DNA of 64,000 nucleotides. Source: Codonopsis lanceolata. Lineage: Eukaryota > Streptophyta > Magnoliopsida > Asterales > Campanulaceae. Below the pieces are notes generated by a model. The model ran no database searches. It had not been told where the DNA came from and was given only the letters and a program-made list of their open reading frames with translations. Position 1 is the first letter of the stretch, and the number at the start of each line of letters is the position of its first letter. Location of the stretch: positions 62,537,596 through 62,601,595 of the forward strand of contig CM028382.1 of assembly GCA_013146195.2 (NCBI GenBank), read 5' to 3'. Shown piece by piece: positions 48,105 through 58,860 of the stretch. The position numbers were made by a program, and so were the translations under genes.

Positions 48105-50435
48105 ATGGCTCACTATATGCTGCCTACTTCGAATATTGGATGAAGGTCATTTCAACGTATGGAAGGACATGATCCTGAGATACATGAACTCTATTGATAA
48201 TCGTTTGTGGCAATGTGTTCAAACATGTCCTCATGTTCCACTGAAACCAAACCTCCTTCCTGAAGCAGGAGGTAGACCTCCATAAATGCCCAAATCCATA
48301 AATGAATGGACAGGTGAGGAACGGAAGCTAGTAGAACTCAACAGCAAAGCCATTTACATAATATCCAGCTCTGACGAAACAAGCACCTACCAGCAAATTA
48401 TCAGATGCAGATTTGTTAAGGAAATGTGGTAAGCACTTGTGGAATATCTGGAAGGACAAACCTCCTTGCTAAAGTAGGAGGAGGACCTCCAGAAGTTCCC
48501 AAATCCATAAATGAATAGATAGATGAGGAATGGAAGCTAGTAGAACTCTACCCCCCCAACTCTGTTGAAACAAGCACCTTCCAACAAATTATCAGATGCA
48601 AATCTTCTAAGGAAATGTGAGAAGCACTCATATCTGGAAGGAGACATGCCCACAAGAGACAATAGAAAGTACAACTACATCCAACAGTTCGATTCTTTTA
48701 GAAAAGATCCCAAGGAGACATTACGACAAGCCTACGACAGATTTTGTGAGGTAGTTAATAGTTGTTATTCCATAGGAAAAGAATATAGTGTTAAAAAAAG
48801 TCAACATGAGATTTCTAGCTTCTTTAGGAAGTCTGTGGCATGTGAAAACCACTGCAATGAAAGAGTCCAAAGACTTAAACTCCATACACCTACGAACTTT
48901 GTATGCTAATTTAACTGTCTATGAGCAAGAACCTCTTCTGCCTAAATCAAAACAATCCACTTCTTCAAATGAAAATGAAATCTTATTTGACGAACAATTT
49001 GCCATATTCGTTAAGAAATTTCAACGTTTCTTAAAGAACAAGAAAAAGGATACAAACCAACAACCTTTTAGAAAGAATGCTGATTCTGTTAGAATTGCAG
49101 AAAGCCTAGTCATTTTGCTTCTAAATGTCCTAAGACTAAATTTGAAGCTTACAAGAAGGGACCTTCTAAAACTTTTTCAAAACATAGGAGTCTATTGGCT
49201 AAGGACTTAGAAGAAAACCAAATATCTACTTGGTTTGAAACTTATTCTAATGAGGATGATGACGACTCTTCTGAGCAAGCATATATTTGCCTTGTTTCTC
49301 TAGAGTCATCTCCCACCTATGATTCAAAAAAATGAAGTTAAATATTCACCTATTCATGCTAACATATATTTTTGTGAAGAGGCCTCTAAAGAGGAATTAC
49401 TTAAGGATGCTCAAGACATGCTTGAGGAATTCTATAAGTTTAGAAAGGCTTATGTCAAGTTAGCTAAAAGTCATGAGAAGTTGAGTACTGAGAAATCCAA
49501 GCTGGAATCTGAGCTGAAAGCTCTTAATGGAGTCCAGCAGGAAAATATCAAGGTAAAAGAAGAGAATAAGTTTCTTAATAAAAAGGTTGCCTGCCTGATT
49601 GATCACGCCAAAGGGTTGTTTGTTAAGAAAGATGAGTTACTAAAGACCGTAGACTCATGGAACAACTCTAAGGTTGTTTTTGATCAAATTCTCGGTGACC
49701 AGTACCCCACTGCAGATAAAAAGGGGTTAGGTTTCACTGAAAACACTTCTAGCACAACCACTGGAAAAAGGGAAATAAAACTCTTCGATACAAGCTGATG
49801 ATATTCCAATGATTCATCAGCAACCCAAGAACAAGGGTCGAAAAGGAATTGGATATGCTTCAGTTCCTTATAAATACCCTAAGATTCAAGTGGTAAAGAC
49901 CAGTGATGCTTCTAAAGCTAAGCACTCATCTGCTAGAGAACAGCCTACTAAAGGTTGTATAGATTCTCACAGACCTTTTACCAGCACTTCTGCTAAAGAA
50001 AAAGTTGTTGTTTCTAGGCCCACAAAGACTCTACTCAAACCAATCAGGTTTATCAAAAGCACAACTGATGATGCTGATGGTCCCAAGCCTGTTGATAATA
50101 AGCTTAAAGGCAAACTATCTGAGGTTTTCAAATCTTCTGCCAGCAAAACTGCTAAGGCGAAGACTGCTGACAGCAGACTTAAGAAACCTCACAAAGGGTC
50201 CTCTAAGCTTACTACCAACAAGTCTGTTGAATCAAAGGTTGCTATTGAAAAGATAGATATTCAAAAGCCTATTAAAAACGAGTATGATCAAGGTGACACC
50301 AGTAATTTCCATCGCTCTTACTTTTGCAAATGTTTAGGCCATTTGGTCCATGAATATTTGCTGAAGACCATACTAAAGCCCGCTGGGTTTTCTCTCCCAA
50401 ACGTTAGGCAAGTATGGGTCCCTAAAAGCTGCTAA
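48105..50435 (+). pseudogene. Copia 3 gag
   Basis: Starts at ATG 48105 (MAHYMLPTSN). The N-terminal half has frameshifts and an internal imperfect tandem duplication (48249-48620). From 48565 long open pieces follow: KDPKETLRQAYDRFCEVVNS, a coiled-coil-like Lys/Glu-rich region (49400-49640), a Lys/Ser-rich region (49809-50290) and a degenerate zinc-knuckle remnant near 50318. It ends in QVWVPKSC and TAA 50433-50435. The stop position is shared with Copia 2. Confidence 0.85.
48249..48620 (+). repeat. Imperfect tandem duplication in Copia 3 gag, period about 209 bp
   Basis: AACCTCCTT (48250 and 48459), then ATCCATAAATGAAT, GGAAGCTAGTAGAACTC, GAAACAAGCACCT and AAATTATCAGATGCA occur twice in the same order. 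The second copy lacks about 30 bases and has a C run instead. Confidence 0.8.
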
Positions 50436-50479
50436 CCTTCTGGACCCAAAAAGAAAATAAAGGGGACCATGATCATATC

Positions 50480-51006
50480 ATGTTATACTTTCAGGTTTGC
50501 TTCATGACTGTCAATAGCTTAGAAAATAAAGACATGTGGTACCTAGATAGTGGCTGCTCTAGACACATGACTGGGAACTCAAGTCTTCTTTCAAACATTA
50601 TTGAAGAAAAAGGTCCTCCTATTATTTTCGTTGACAGTGCAAAAGGAAGCACAGTTGGCTACAGATCCATCATTCGAGGAAACCTATCGATCGGGAAAGT
50701 ATCTCTCATAGAAGGTTTGAAGCATAATCTGCTAAGCATATCTCAATTTTGTGGCAAAGGCATGATATGCCAATTCTCTGCAAACAAATGTGACATCAAG
50801 GATCCTGAATCTTGCTCAACGCTAGTGTTTTGACAAAGACAAGGAAATATCTACGTGGTAGACTGAAACGGCTCTAGGAAAGCTGCTTATTTATGTCTGG
50901 TAGCAAACTCTGCTCAAGAAAAAAGTTGGTTGTGGCATAAACGTCTCAGCCACTTGAACTTCAAACATCTATCAAAGCTCTCCAAAGAAGGCATAGTAAG
51001 AGGACT
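50480..51006 (+). pseudogene. Copia 3 pol: protease and pre-integrase domain, truncated
   Basis: Reads DMWYLDSGCSRHMTG, the aspartic protease active site of copia, then LIEGLKHNLLSISQFC. A stop at 50831 follows, then WLWHKRLSHLNFKHLSKLS, the HHCC-type pre-integrase region. A minus-strand LTR cuts it at 51007. The protease frame differs from the gag frame that stops at 50435. Confidence 0.9.
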
Positions 51007-51428
51007 TGTCACGATCCGACCTAGACCCCAATACGAGATCCCAAGGTCGTGCCGCCAAAACACACAAATAACAAGAAAAGGCTAAGGCCATAACAGTGAT
51101 ACGCCAATGACTCAACAAATGCAGAAGCAAATAATGTAATGGAACCCAAGCTAACAAGCTCCGAAATACATAACGACCCAAGAGATAGTAAATCTCTCGA
51201 CCCAAAAATTCAAAGCATATGACGCAACATTAGACACGTACAATAAAACCACATGTTATGCAATTATATATATATATATATAGTAATTAAACCAAGTCAT
51301 CAGCGACGTTACAACCAGAACCCAACATTAAACTAAGTCTATAACTCTAGTCTACACAATCTACGGCTAACATGCCGGAGTGCAAAATAACCAACAATAT
51401 AATACTGACTCGAGATGGATAGAAATAA
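51007..51428 (-). repeat. LTR fragment, 3' end on minus strand
   Basis: On the plus strand begins TGTCACGATCCGACC, the reverse complement of a GGTCGGATCGTGACA LTR end. It matches the left part of solo LTR 3 (39555-39800), for example AACCAAGTCATC and GAACCCAACATTA. Another LTR interrupts it at 51429. Contains a (TA)n run at 51264-51282. Confidence 0.8.
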
Positions 51429-53801
51429 TGTCACGACCTGACTCGGATTCCAAGACTAAATCCCAAGGTCATGTCGCTGAAATTAACATAAGAAGAAGAC
51501 AAGCACTTTTTACATAATAGTGCGAGTCGAACAGTCGAGCTAACAAGCTCTAAACATGAACATAAAGTTGTACTAAAATACGGGATTTCAAAAATCGCAT
51601 TAGCGGAAGCAATAAGGAAATAAAGTCCCGAGCTATGAAACTCGAAACCAAAGACAAAGAAACCAAGAGAGACATTATCTCTCAAAGGGGGGAAAACAAA
51701 TCTCGCGTGCCGTAACATTGCAGACGCTGAACAAACCATTGGCACTCTAGGCCGGCGTTTCAACAAAGAACCAACCTGATATAACAATTACCCATGGCTA
51801 AAGCATACCGGGGTTAACCAGCAACTATAAAAATTTAGAATGAAGAAAAGCCCCAAAGCTACTGCGTGCCCGGGAGACAACTGAAATAAATACTAAACCA
51901 CGAACAAGGCACGACACAACACATCAACCCAAGAAATAACCAATACAAATACCCAAGTATCTACCCGACCGTAAAGTCTAGAAAACTTAACAAAATCAAT
52001 CTCACAAGAATAGCAAAGTACATAATATGTGTGACGATGCTAAAAAGAAACAGGACCCCACTAGCTGCTACTCAGGGAAGTCTGCTGCTACTAGCATGAA
52101 CCACACGATCTAATCTCGATCTATCGATCAGTTGCGTCTGCTATAGTCACGATCTTCTCGACCTCAAAATGGCTACCAATTTACTTCAACTAGAAAACAA
52201 ATTATGGAATGAGTCATATTGACCTAGTACGCTACTACAAAAGATATGTAACATATAATTATGTAACATAAAAATAATCAAGGTGTCATTTTACAAATGA
52301 CAGAAAACCCGTGAAGAGGCGTCGTCTCGTTTTGATACTCCATAAGATAACCATTTCTTCTTACTTACTAAACCGTCCAAATGAACCAGAGTGTAATTCC
52401 CTGTTCAAATACAAATCAAATGAATTAGAAGGTAGTTTCCATAAAAATATCATATGCAAGTATATATATCTATATATATACAAATCAAGTTATTCACAAA
52501 ATCATCATGTATAAGTGTGCATATTTATTTATATACACATGAAGTCTCTCAGTAACATTAATCAATACAAACATGGTCAATATGATCTCATGTTCAACTA
52601 ACACTTTGTTATCACATAAGTGGCCAGAGGAAGCCATATAAGAGATAGAGAAGATACCAAATCACTGTCGTATTGCTCCTGCAATCACAACTGTTAATCA
52701 TATTGTGCCAGTGATACCCCAAATAGTGGTATCAAAGTGCCGAGCGGTATCACCCCAAGGGTGGCGCCTTTCCCGGTCATATAGTTCTAGTCAAATGCGC
52801 CATCTGGTTACGCAGGAGTGGACTATGGAACTACATCCCCACTGCAGCCCACAGTAGAGGGCTGTGTGAACTGAATCTGGTACGACGATACATAGCAATC
52901 ACGAATCTCATAATTCGTGAAGACGATGCATCGTCCCACCTTCAATGTAAAACTCAACAAATGCCAGCTGCAATTATATGCAATGCACAAGTAGATGTTT
53001 ACTTGCAAATTCTCAAGTAGATATAATGATCTACTAAACTCATAGGATTATGCACATTGTTACAATAATCACAAAACCACAATAGGAGCTCATTTGAGTC
53101 TCTAAATCATAAGTGTCAAGTTGTTCACTCTATTCGATTCAAGTCCCAAAAGCTAGTAATCTAGTCAAATGGAATATAATTATCATAGGATCTCACCATG
53201 ATCATTGTAAGGTTAAATTGTTCCTTAACCAGACTCCATTGAGTCCTTACTATAGTTTCATCCAAATAGGGTATAAATGCTATATGCACTTCTTGTCCGT
53301 TTCTATGTTCTCGTTTAAAGCATAGCTAGGTTCTCGTTCCATGTAGGAACCCTAGTTCAATGAGTTCATAATGTGAAATTAGTACGGAAGTGAAGTAACA
53401 CGATTTGAAACATCTAAGAGAAATCAGTTTGGTCATAGTCTTCTTCATTTGAAGTTTAGCACAAAAAATGACTAAACTAGCCAATTTATACCTTTAAATG
53501 AGTGATTTCCATTCTAAAGATAAAAAATAACTACACAGAAACTAGTGAGCATGAAATCTCTACGAAAGTGAAGTAACACCATTAGAAACATATGAGAGCA
53601 ATCAATTTGGTCATAACTTTTTTCGTTTGAAGTTTAGAAAAAAAAAAGGCTAAACTAGTCATTTAGTACCTTTAAATGAATGATTCCAGTTCTCGTTTTT
53701 AAGGTAAAAATTGACTAAACAGAAATTAGTGACCATGAAATCTCTATGGAAGTGAAGTAACACCATTAGAAACATGTGAAAGAAATCAGTTTGGTTATTA
53801 C
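51429..53801 (-). repeat. Second minus-strand LTR nested in the first
   Basis: Begins TGTCACGACCTGACTC on the plus strand, i.e. its 3' end. Its central part (52530-53340) matches the minus strand of 21830-22640. It carries a three-unit tandem repeat near its other end and is followed by a plus-strand LTR at 53802. I did not find its TGT... start, so its right border is a guess. No coding signal. Confidence 0.65.
53388..53790. repeat. Three-unit tandem repeat, period about 175-187 bp
   Basis: GTGAAGTAACACNATTNGAAACAT occurs near 53390, 53565 and 53750, each followed by TCANTTTGGT and, in the first two, by a TTGAAGTTTAG...CTAAACTAG block. Confidence 0.85.
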
Positions 53802-55601
53802 TGTAAGACCCCGAACCTTCAAGTGTTTGTTTTGCTGGCTTTGCGGACTGAATGGTCGTTACACCTCGTGTCTGACTTGATATGAGAACCTTGAGACATT
53901 TAAGTAGGACATTTAGAGGCCTATACTTTAGTTCCATATGTTCCTCAAGACTTTAACTTGTTTAGGTTATAAGTCGTAACTCGACGTTAGTCGGTATCCG
54001 ACTCGGTTGAGAGTTTACTTGTGTAGTTCTTTCCTGTGACCTCAGTTATACCTTAGGTCATTACTCCATTGTCTTGAGCTTTAGTTGAGCCCCCTAAGGC
54101 CTTAGTACACATTATTGTGCTTGATTGTTTGGCTTTGCCCTAGGTGTACTTCACTTTAAGTGTTAGACCTTCTTAGCCTTGTTTTAGACTTGAATCTTTG
54201 TTCAGACCTGACCACCGAACATTCTGGGAGATGTTCGGCCAACCCAACCGAACATCTTTGGAGATGTTCGGCCACCTCAATCGAACACCTTTAGAGATGT
54301 TTAGCCCAGCCACCCGAACGGTTGGCTTTCCCTGTTATGAGCAGATTACTCCCAAACTTGATTTTTGACGCAAAATTTCTATTCTACCCTTATTTTACCC
54401 TTGCCCCTTCACCCATTTAAGGGCATAATTGTCCTTAAACACCCTTATAACCCCAACACACCCTCCCCTATCGTCATTTGTGATCGTCTTCAGCCAAGAA
54501 CGAGAGAGAAAGAGTACGTGAGATTGTGTGTGAGATTAGTGTATGTTCCAGTGATTCCCAGAGTTCCAACAATCCATTTGACGATCCGAGATCACTATCA
54601 CGAAGCCCTCACTGAGTAGAGTCTTCCCTGTTGGTTTGTTTACGTTTCTCTCCGAGTTTTTTGGATGGAAAAGTTATGTTACCTAAACCATAGTTTCTCT
54701 CTCTACATTGATTTTGATGTTAGGTTGTTAGAGACTCGTTCCTCCTAATTTGTCGTGGTTATACATGTCAAAATGATATGTTTTGATGGATATCAATATA
54801 TGTTAGTTAGGGTCCTAAATGGAACAAGAACCTAGCTATGCCTCAAACGAGAACATAGAAAAGAGTCTTGGAACACATATAGTGTTCAAACTCTCTTTGG
54901 TTGGAATTATATAGATGACTCGACGGAGTTGATACTAGTAGCCATTAAATAAGACCGGCTCTACATTCAATCCTTACGGCGTTTAGAATTTGTTTGACTA
55001 GATTACTAGCTTTCGAGTTTCATGCTAGGGCTGATTTCATGCTTGAGTCTAATGCATTGGAGCAACAATTGAGTTCCTCGTGTAACCTACTTGATCAATC
55101 GTGACATGCTTTAAGTGAGTAAACATCTACTTGACTTGATTAAGTTCGCTACTTTTGAGCTCAATCACTACATGACATGGATGAGTTCGCTCTTGTCGAG
55201 CTCGATCCCTACTTGATTTTTATGCCAAGTAAACATCTACTTGTCATTCCATTAGTCCAGCTGGCCTACTTGCTTGTTTCCCTGATTGACGATGCATCGT
55301 CGTCACGAATCGTGAAGTTCGTGATAGTGATAAATCGTCGAATCGGAATCCTGCACACCCCCTCTAATGCTGATCCCATTGGGGAAGTAGTACCTTGACG
55401 TAACTAATAAGGCGCTTTGAACAATGCTAGCCTGGTCAATGTTCCATCATGAACATCTAACACCACGATCCTGTTTAACCCTTGAATTGCAGGATCTATG
55501 TTGCGGCACCGGTTCGATAACATATCCTTTTCCTATGTGATTTACTACGAGCACTTATGTGACAACAAAGTGTTAATTGCAACATGATATCTAAGTGACC
55601 A
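53802..55601 (+). repeat. Plus-strand TGTAAGACCCC-type LTR, 3' part cut by LINE E
   Basis: Begins TGTAAGACCCCGAACC at 53802 and carries three hairpin-like units (54215-54303). Its later part (54780-55601) matches 21830-22640. LINE E poly(T) starts at 55602, so the LTR end is displaced outside the window. No gene in this stretch. Confidence 0.8.
54215..54303. repeat. Three hairpin units in the LTR, period about 33 bp
   Basis: The arm CCGAACATCT pairs with AGATGTTCGG across a four-base loop in the central unit (54248-54271). A similar unit precedes it (54215-54238) and a decayed one follows (54280-54303). Confidence 0.85.
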
Positions 55602-57396
55602 TTTTTTTATTTTTTGGAGAAAGCAGGGCGGAAACTGCAAGAATTTATTAATAGAAAAGAAAATACACCCGGAGGGGGACAACCATCCTTACCCAGAACG
55701 GGGGGACAAAGGAGCCTGACCTTTAAAAAAAAGAGCATCAAAAAGGAAAGGAAAATTATTTCCTATACGTATAAATTCCAAAGGTATCCAAATCTAAAAA
55801 ACGTTGGACCTCCCTAGGCAGACCCTCCCTCGAAACATACAGTGTCGAGTCCTAATGAGTGTGGGCGACAGAAGCCAGCCTATCCGCAACCGAATTGCCT
55901 TCACGAAGAACATGCATAAGCAAATGGTCTTTTAAAATCTCCATGCATTCCCGAAGCTCATAGGAATAATGCCAATACAAATCATGAGGCTTCGATAAAC
56001 AATCAACAGCTGCTAAAGAATCGGTCTCAACAAGAACACTACCCAAAACTAGGGACTAACAATGCCGTAAACCTTCACGAAGAGCCATCACCTCCGCAAA
56101 CATATTCGTACCCTGACCATACCACGAAGAAAAGGTCAGAGTGAGTTACCCCTCGTGATTACAGATAATTCCACCTCTGCTAGCAAACCCATTAAATGAG
56201 GAACCATCAGTGTTAAGCTTTACACGGCCAGCTCCAGGGGCTTCCCAACGAACCCAGCGGCCCCGTTTCACTTTCGATTTGAAAATAGGAAGATAAAGCC
56301 TTTGAACCGCAATGATATCTCTAGGATGCATCACAGATTTCAGAATGAAAATATGCAGCAGACCAATCATATTATTATGCATAACCCTTTTAATTAAATC
56401 AACACTCATCGGAACGCCCTCAAAAACAGCACAACAACGATCACGCCAAATCTCCCAACAAACAAATACATCAATGCCAATCGAGCAAGCCCCAAATTGC
56501 GATCTACAAGAAGCATGAGTAATCCAGATTTCCATCAAATGATGGACTGAAGCTATATGCGTAATCTTGTTCATTAGAACAGTAAAATTAGACCAAAGAT
56601 CTTTGGCAATCTCAGAATAAAAGAAGAGATGAGCAATTGATTCTACCGACGGAGTATACATGCAACAAATGCATTTAGAGGCTAAAGGAATCTGGATTGC
56701 TTGTAAACGAGAGTCAACTGGCAAACCATTGAACATGAGCCACCAAAAGAAACCACTAATAGACTTCGGAATCCAAGGCACCCAAATTTTCTGAGCCCAA
56801 GCCAAAGGAGTGGACTGAACCCAATGTTTGTTCCAGAAAGCCTTTTCTTCGAAAAGGCCAGATTAAGTAATTGTGAAAATACGTTGGTCAGGGCAATGAG
56901 GGAGGAGTTGGACCCTTTGCACCATGCTATGATACTCAGGATCAATAAGATAGTGGAAAGAAGTTATGACAGGCATAGCGTCCTTCACAGTGAGAGAAAT
57001 ATCAATTGGCCGAGGACCAATGAGCGTCACACCACACCAATTTTCTATCCAAAAAGGAATATTACCCTCCCTAACAATCCAACTACTATTCAACGAAACA
57101 ACGGGCATATGATGAATAACTAATTTCCACATACGAGTCGCATTAAGTGGGCATGAAAAATCATGAGTAAGCCCGTATTTGCTCTGAACAAAATTCGCCC
57201 ACAGCGAAGTGCCTTGCAAAGTAAACCATGCAAGCTTGGCATGCATGGAGTCCATAACTGAAGATAAAGAGCGCAATCCCAAATCACTCTCATAAACAGG
57301 CCGACAGACTTGATGCCAAGGAATCCAATGATGTCTAGAATCACCATTCGAGCTCCAAAAGAAAGCGGCCATGTAACGTTCTAAATGCATGAGCAC
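55602..57396 (-). mobile_element. LINE E: L1-type LINE, 3' part, minus strand
   Basis: Poly(T) at 55602 (tail), the shared 3' tail block (GAGGGGGACAACCATCC near 55674), RNase H, zinc-binding region and the end of RT. At 57397 the Athila-like element interrupts it, so the 5' part lies beyond the window. Related to LINE A in protein sequence. Confidence 0.92.
55852..57396 (-). pseudogene. LINE E ORF2, C-terminal part
   Basis: Reading from 57396: the thumb region after RT (VLMHLERYMAAFFW, matching LINE A VLRRIENAMENFLW), then SKYGLTHDF, a zinc-binding region (KCICCMYTPSVESIAHLFF, near 56680) and RNase H (LNTDGSSFNGFASRGG near 56205; VLVETDSLAAVDCL near 56025; NSVADRLASVAHTH at the end). A frame change near 56805-56863 and stops near 56146 and 56046 break it. 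Confidence 0.9.
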
Positions 57397-58679
57397 TGAT
57401 CGATGTATTTTATACGTCGATTTCCTATGCTTCTATGACTTAAATTATGCTATTTCACGAGACTTTTGGCTACTGATATACGTTTTCTAGTGATTTTGTG
57501 AGTTTCAAGGTTTGTGGTGAAAATATGCAAACTATAAGGCTTTTTGGTGCAAATTCCGAGAAGGGGTCAGAATGAAAATTGAAGAAGAAAAGAAGAAAAG
57601 AAGAAAAATCAAACGGATGACCTTGCGGTTGGAAGGTGTTTTAGACCTTGCCTCCGCAAAGTGGACAGTAATTGAAGAAACCAAACTCGGATGTGCCAAG
57701 GACCTTGCGATCGCAAGGTGTCCCAGACCTTGCAACCGCAAGGTAGTCAAAACGCAAAAAAACGTATTTTTCACTAGAGATTCAATTGTAATACAACTCC
57801 TTGGTATAAATAAAGATCGGTAGCCAAAGCATAGGGCAGTTAGAAACAGCTGGAAACAGTTTTCTATAGCTGTAGAATAGATTTTAGGTTGTATAACATA
57901 TTTAGTTATTGTAATTACAAGTATTGAAGATCAAATCATGTCTCCTATCATCTCCATGTGTTGTTCATCTTCAAGAATGAACTAAATCATCATTAATCTA
58001 GGAGGTGGGAGGTAAGTTGTATTGAATCTATGTTTTAATGTATATTTATGTTCATTCAATTGTTGTTGATTGTGGTGATTATCAATCTCTATATTATTTC
58101 GCTTTGAACAAATGAATGTAATCGCAAATAATAAAGGCCTAGAGGTGCAGATAACTACATGATCAATGTGCATATGTCGTACACTGACTCACCATCACAA
58201 TAAATTGGACCTATCGATGCACGAGAGTGAGAAGTTAGGGCCAGGTTCCATATATGACCTATGTGACAGATAGATCATATGTTCTTGCGCTGAGGATATA
58301 GAAGGGATGAATTATTCAGGGATGGAGACTGAACTAGTAATTCAACAGACTATATCTATATTTTGTGAACGAACCCAAGAGATTGAATGAAACTTTATTT
58401 AAATTAAACATAGAGGAGATATAAGTGAAACCCTAATCCTAGATTGCCATCTACCATAAGATCTTGATAACCTGTAATTGCTGCTAATTACTTAAACACC
58501 TAAATAATTAGTTTAGAATAGAATAAATATAAAAACCCCCCTTAGATTAATAATTTGCTATCAATAAATTGCACTATCTGTGATCTCTTGTCTCTGTGGG
58601 TTCGACCCTTGCTTCCAAAACTATTCTCCAATAGTCTTGTCCACTTGCAAGGAAAATAATTAAAATAAGACATCGATCA
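57397..58679 (+). repeat. Athila-like 5' LTR, 1283 bp
   Basis: Starts TGATCGATGT and ends ACATCGATCA, a perfect 10-bp terminal inverted repeat. Contains CG-rich palindromes (CCTTGCGATCGCAAGG, 57703-57718; a partner at 57728-57745) and a TATA box (TATAAATAA, 57805-57813). AGCAC (57392-57396) would be the left target copy. Confidence 0.93.
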
Positions 58680-58685
58680 AGTTTT

Positions 58686-58703
58686 TGGCGCCGCTGCCGG
58701 GGA
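58686..58703 (+). other. Athila primer binding site (tRNA-Asp type)
   Basis: TGGCGCCGCTGCCGGGGA, one base different from TGGCGCCGTTGCCGGGGA, the site complementary to plant tRNA-Asp used by Athila elements. Confidence 0.88.
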
Positions 58704-58777
58704 CAAGCTAGTTTACATAGTTAGTTTATTGGTAGCGTAATTTTAATTTAATTTAGTTTTTTAGTGTTTATAAATAA

Positions 58778-58802
58778 AATAATAATAATAATAATAATAA
58801 TA
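58778..58802. repeat. (AAT)n microsatellite
   Basis: About eight AAT units in the Athila leader. Confidence 0.95.
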
Positions 58803-58860
58803 CAAAAATATTTTATTTATTTTTAATAGTTAGTTGTTTTAAAATTGCTTTATTTATTTT

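Larger units (their letters stand above)
47986..51006 (+). mobile_element. Copia 3: SIRE/Maximus-like element, 5' part
   Basis: The last 50 or so bases of the 5' LTR (ending at 48037), primer binding site, gag, and pol up to the pre-integrase domain. LINE D lies in the LTR on the left, and a minus-strand LTR cuts pol at 51007. It is related to Copia 1 and Copia 2. Confidence 0.88.

Noticed and set aside
56312..57123. Plus-strand frames opposite LINE E
   Set aside because: They are shadows of the minus-strand ORF2 and show no family pattern.
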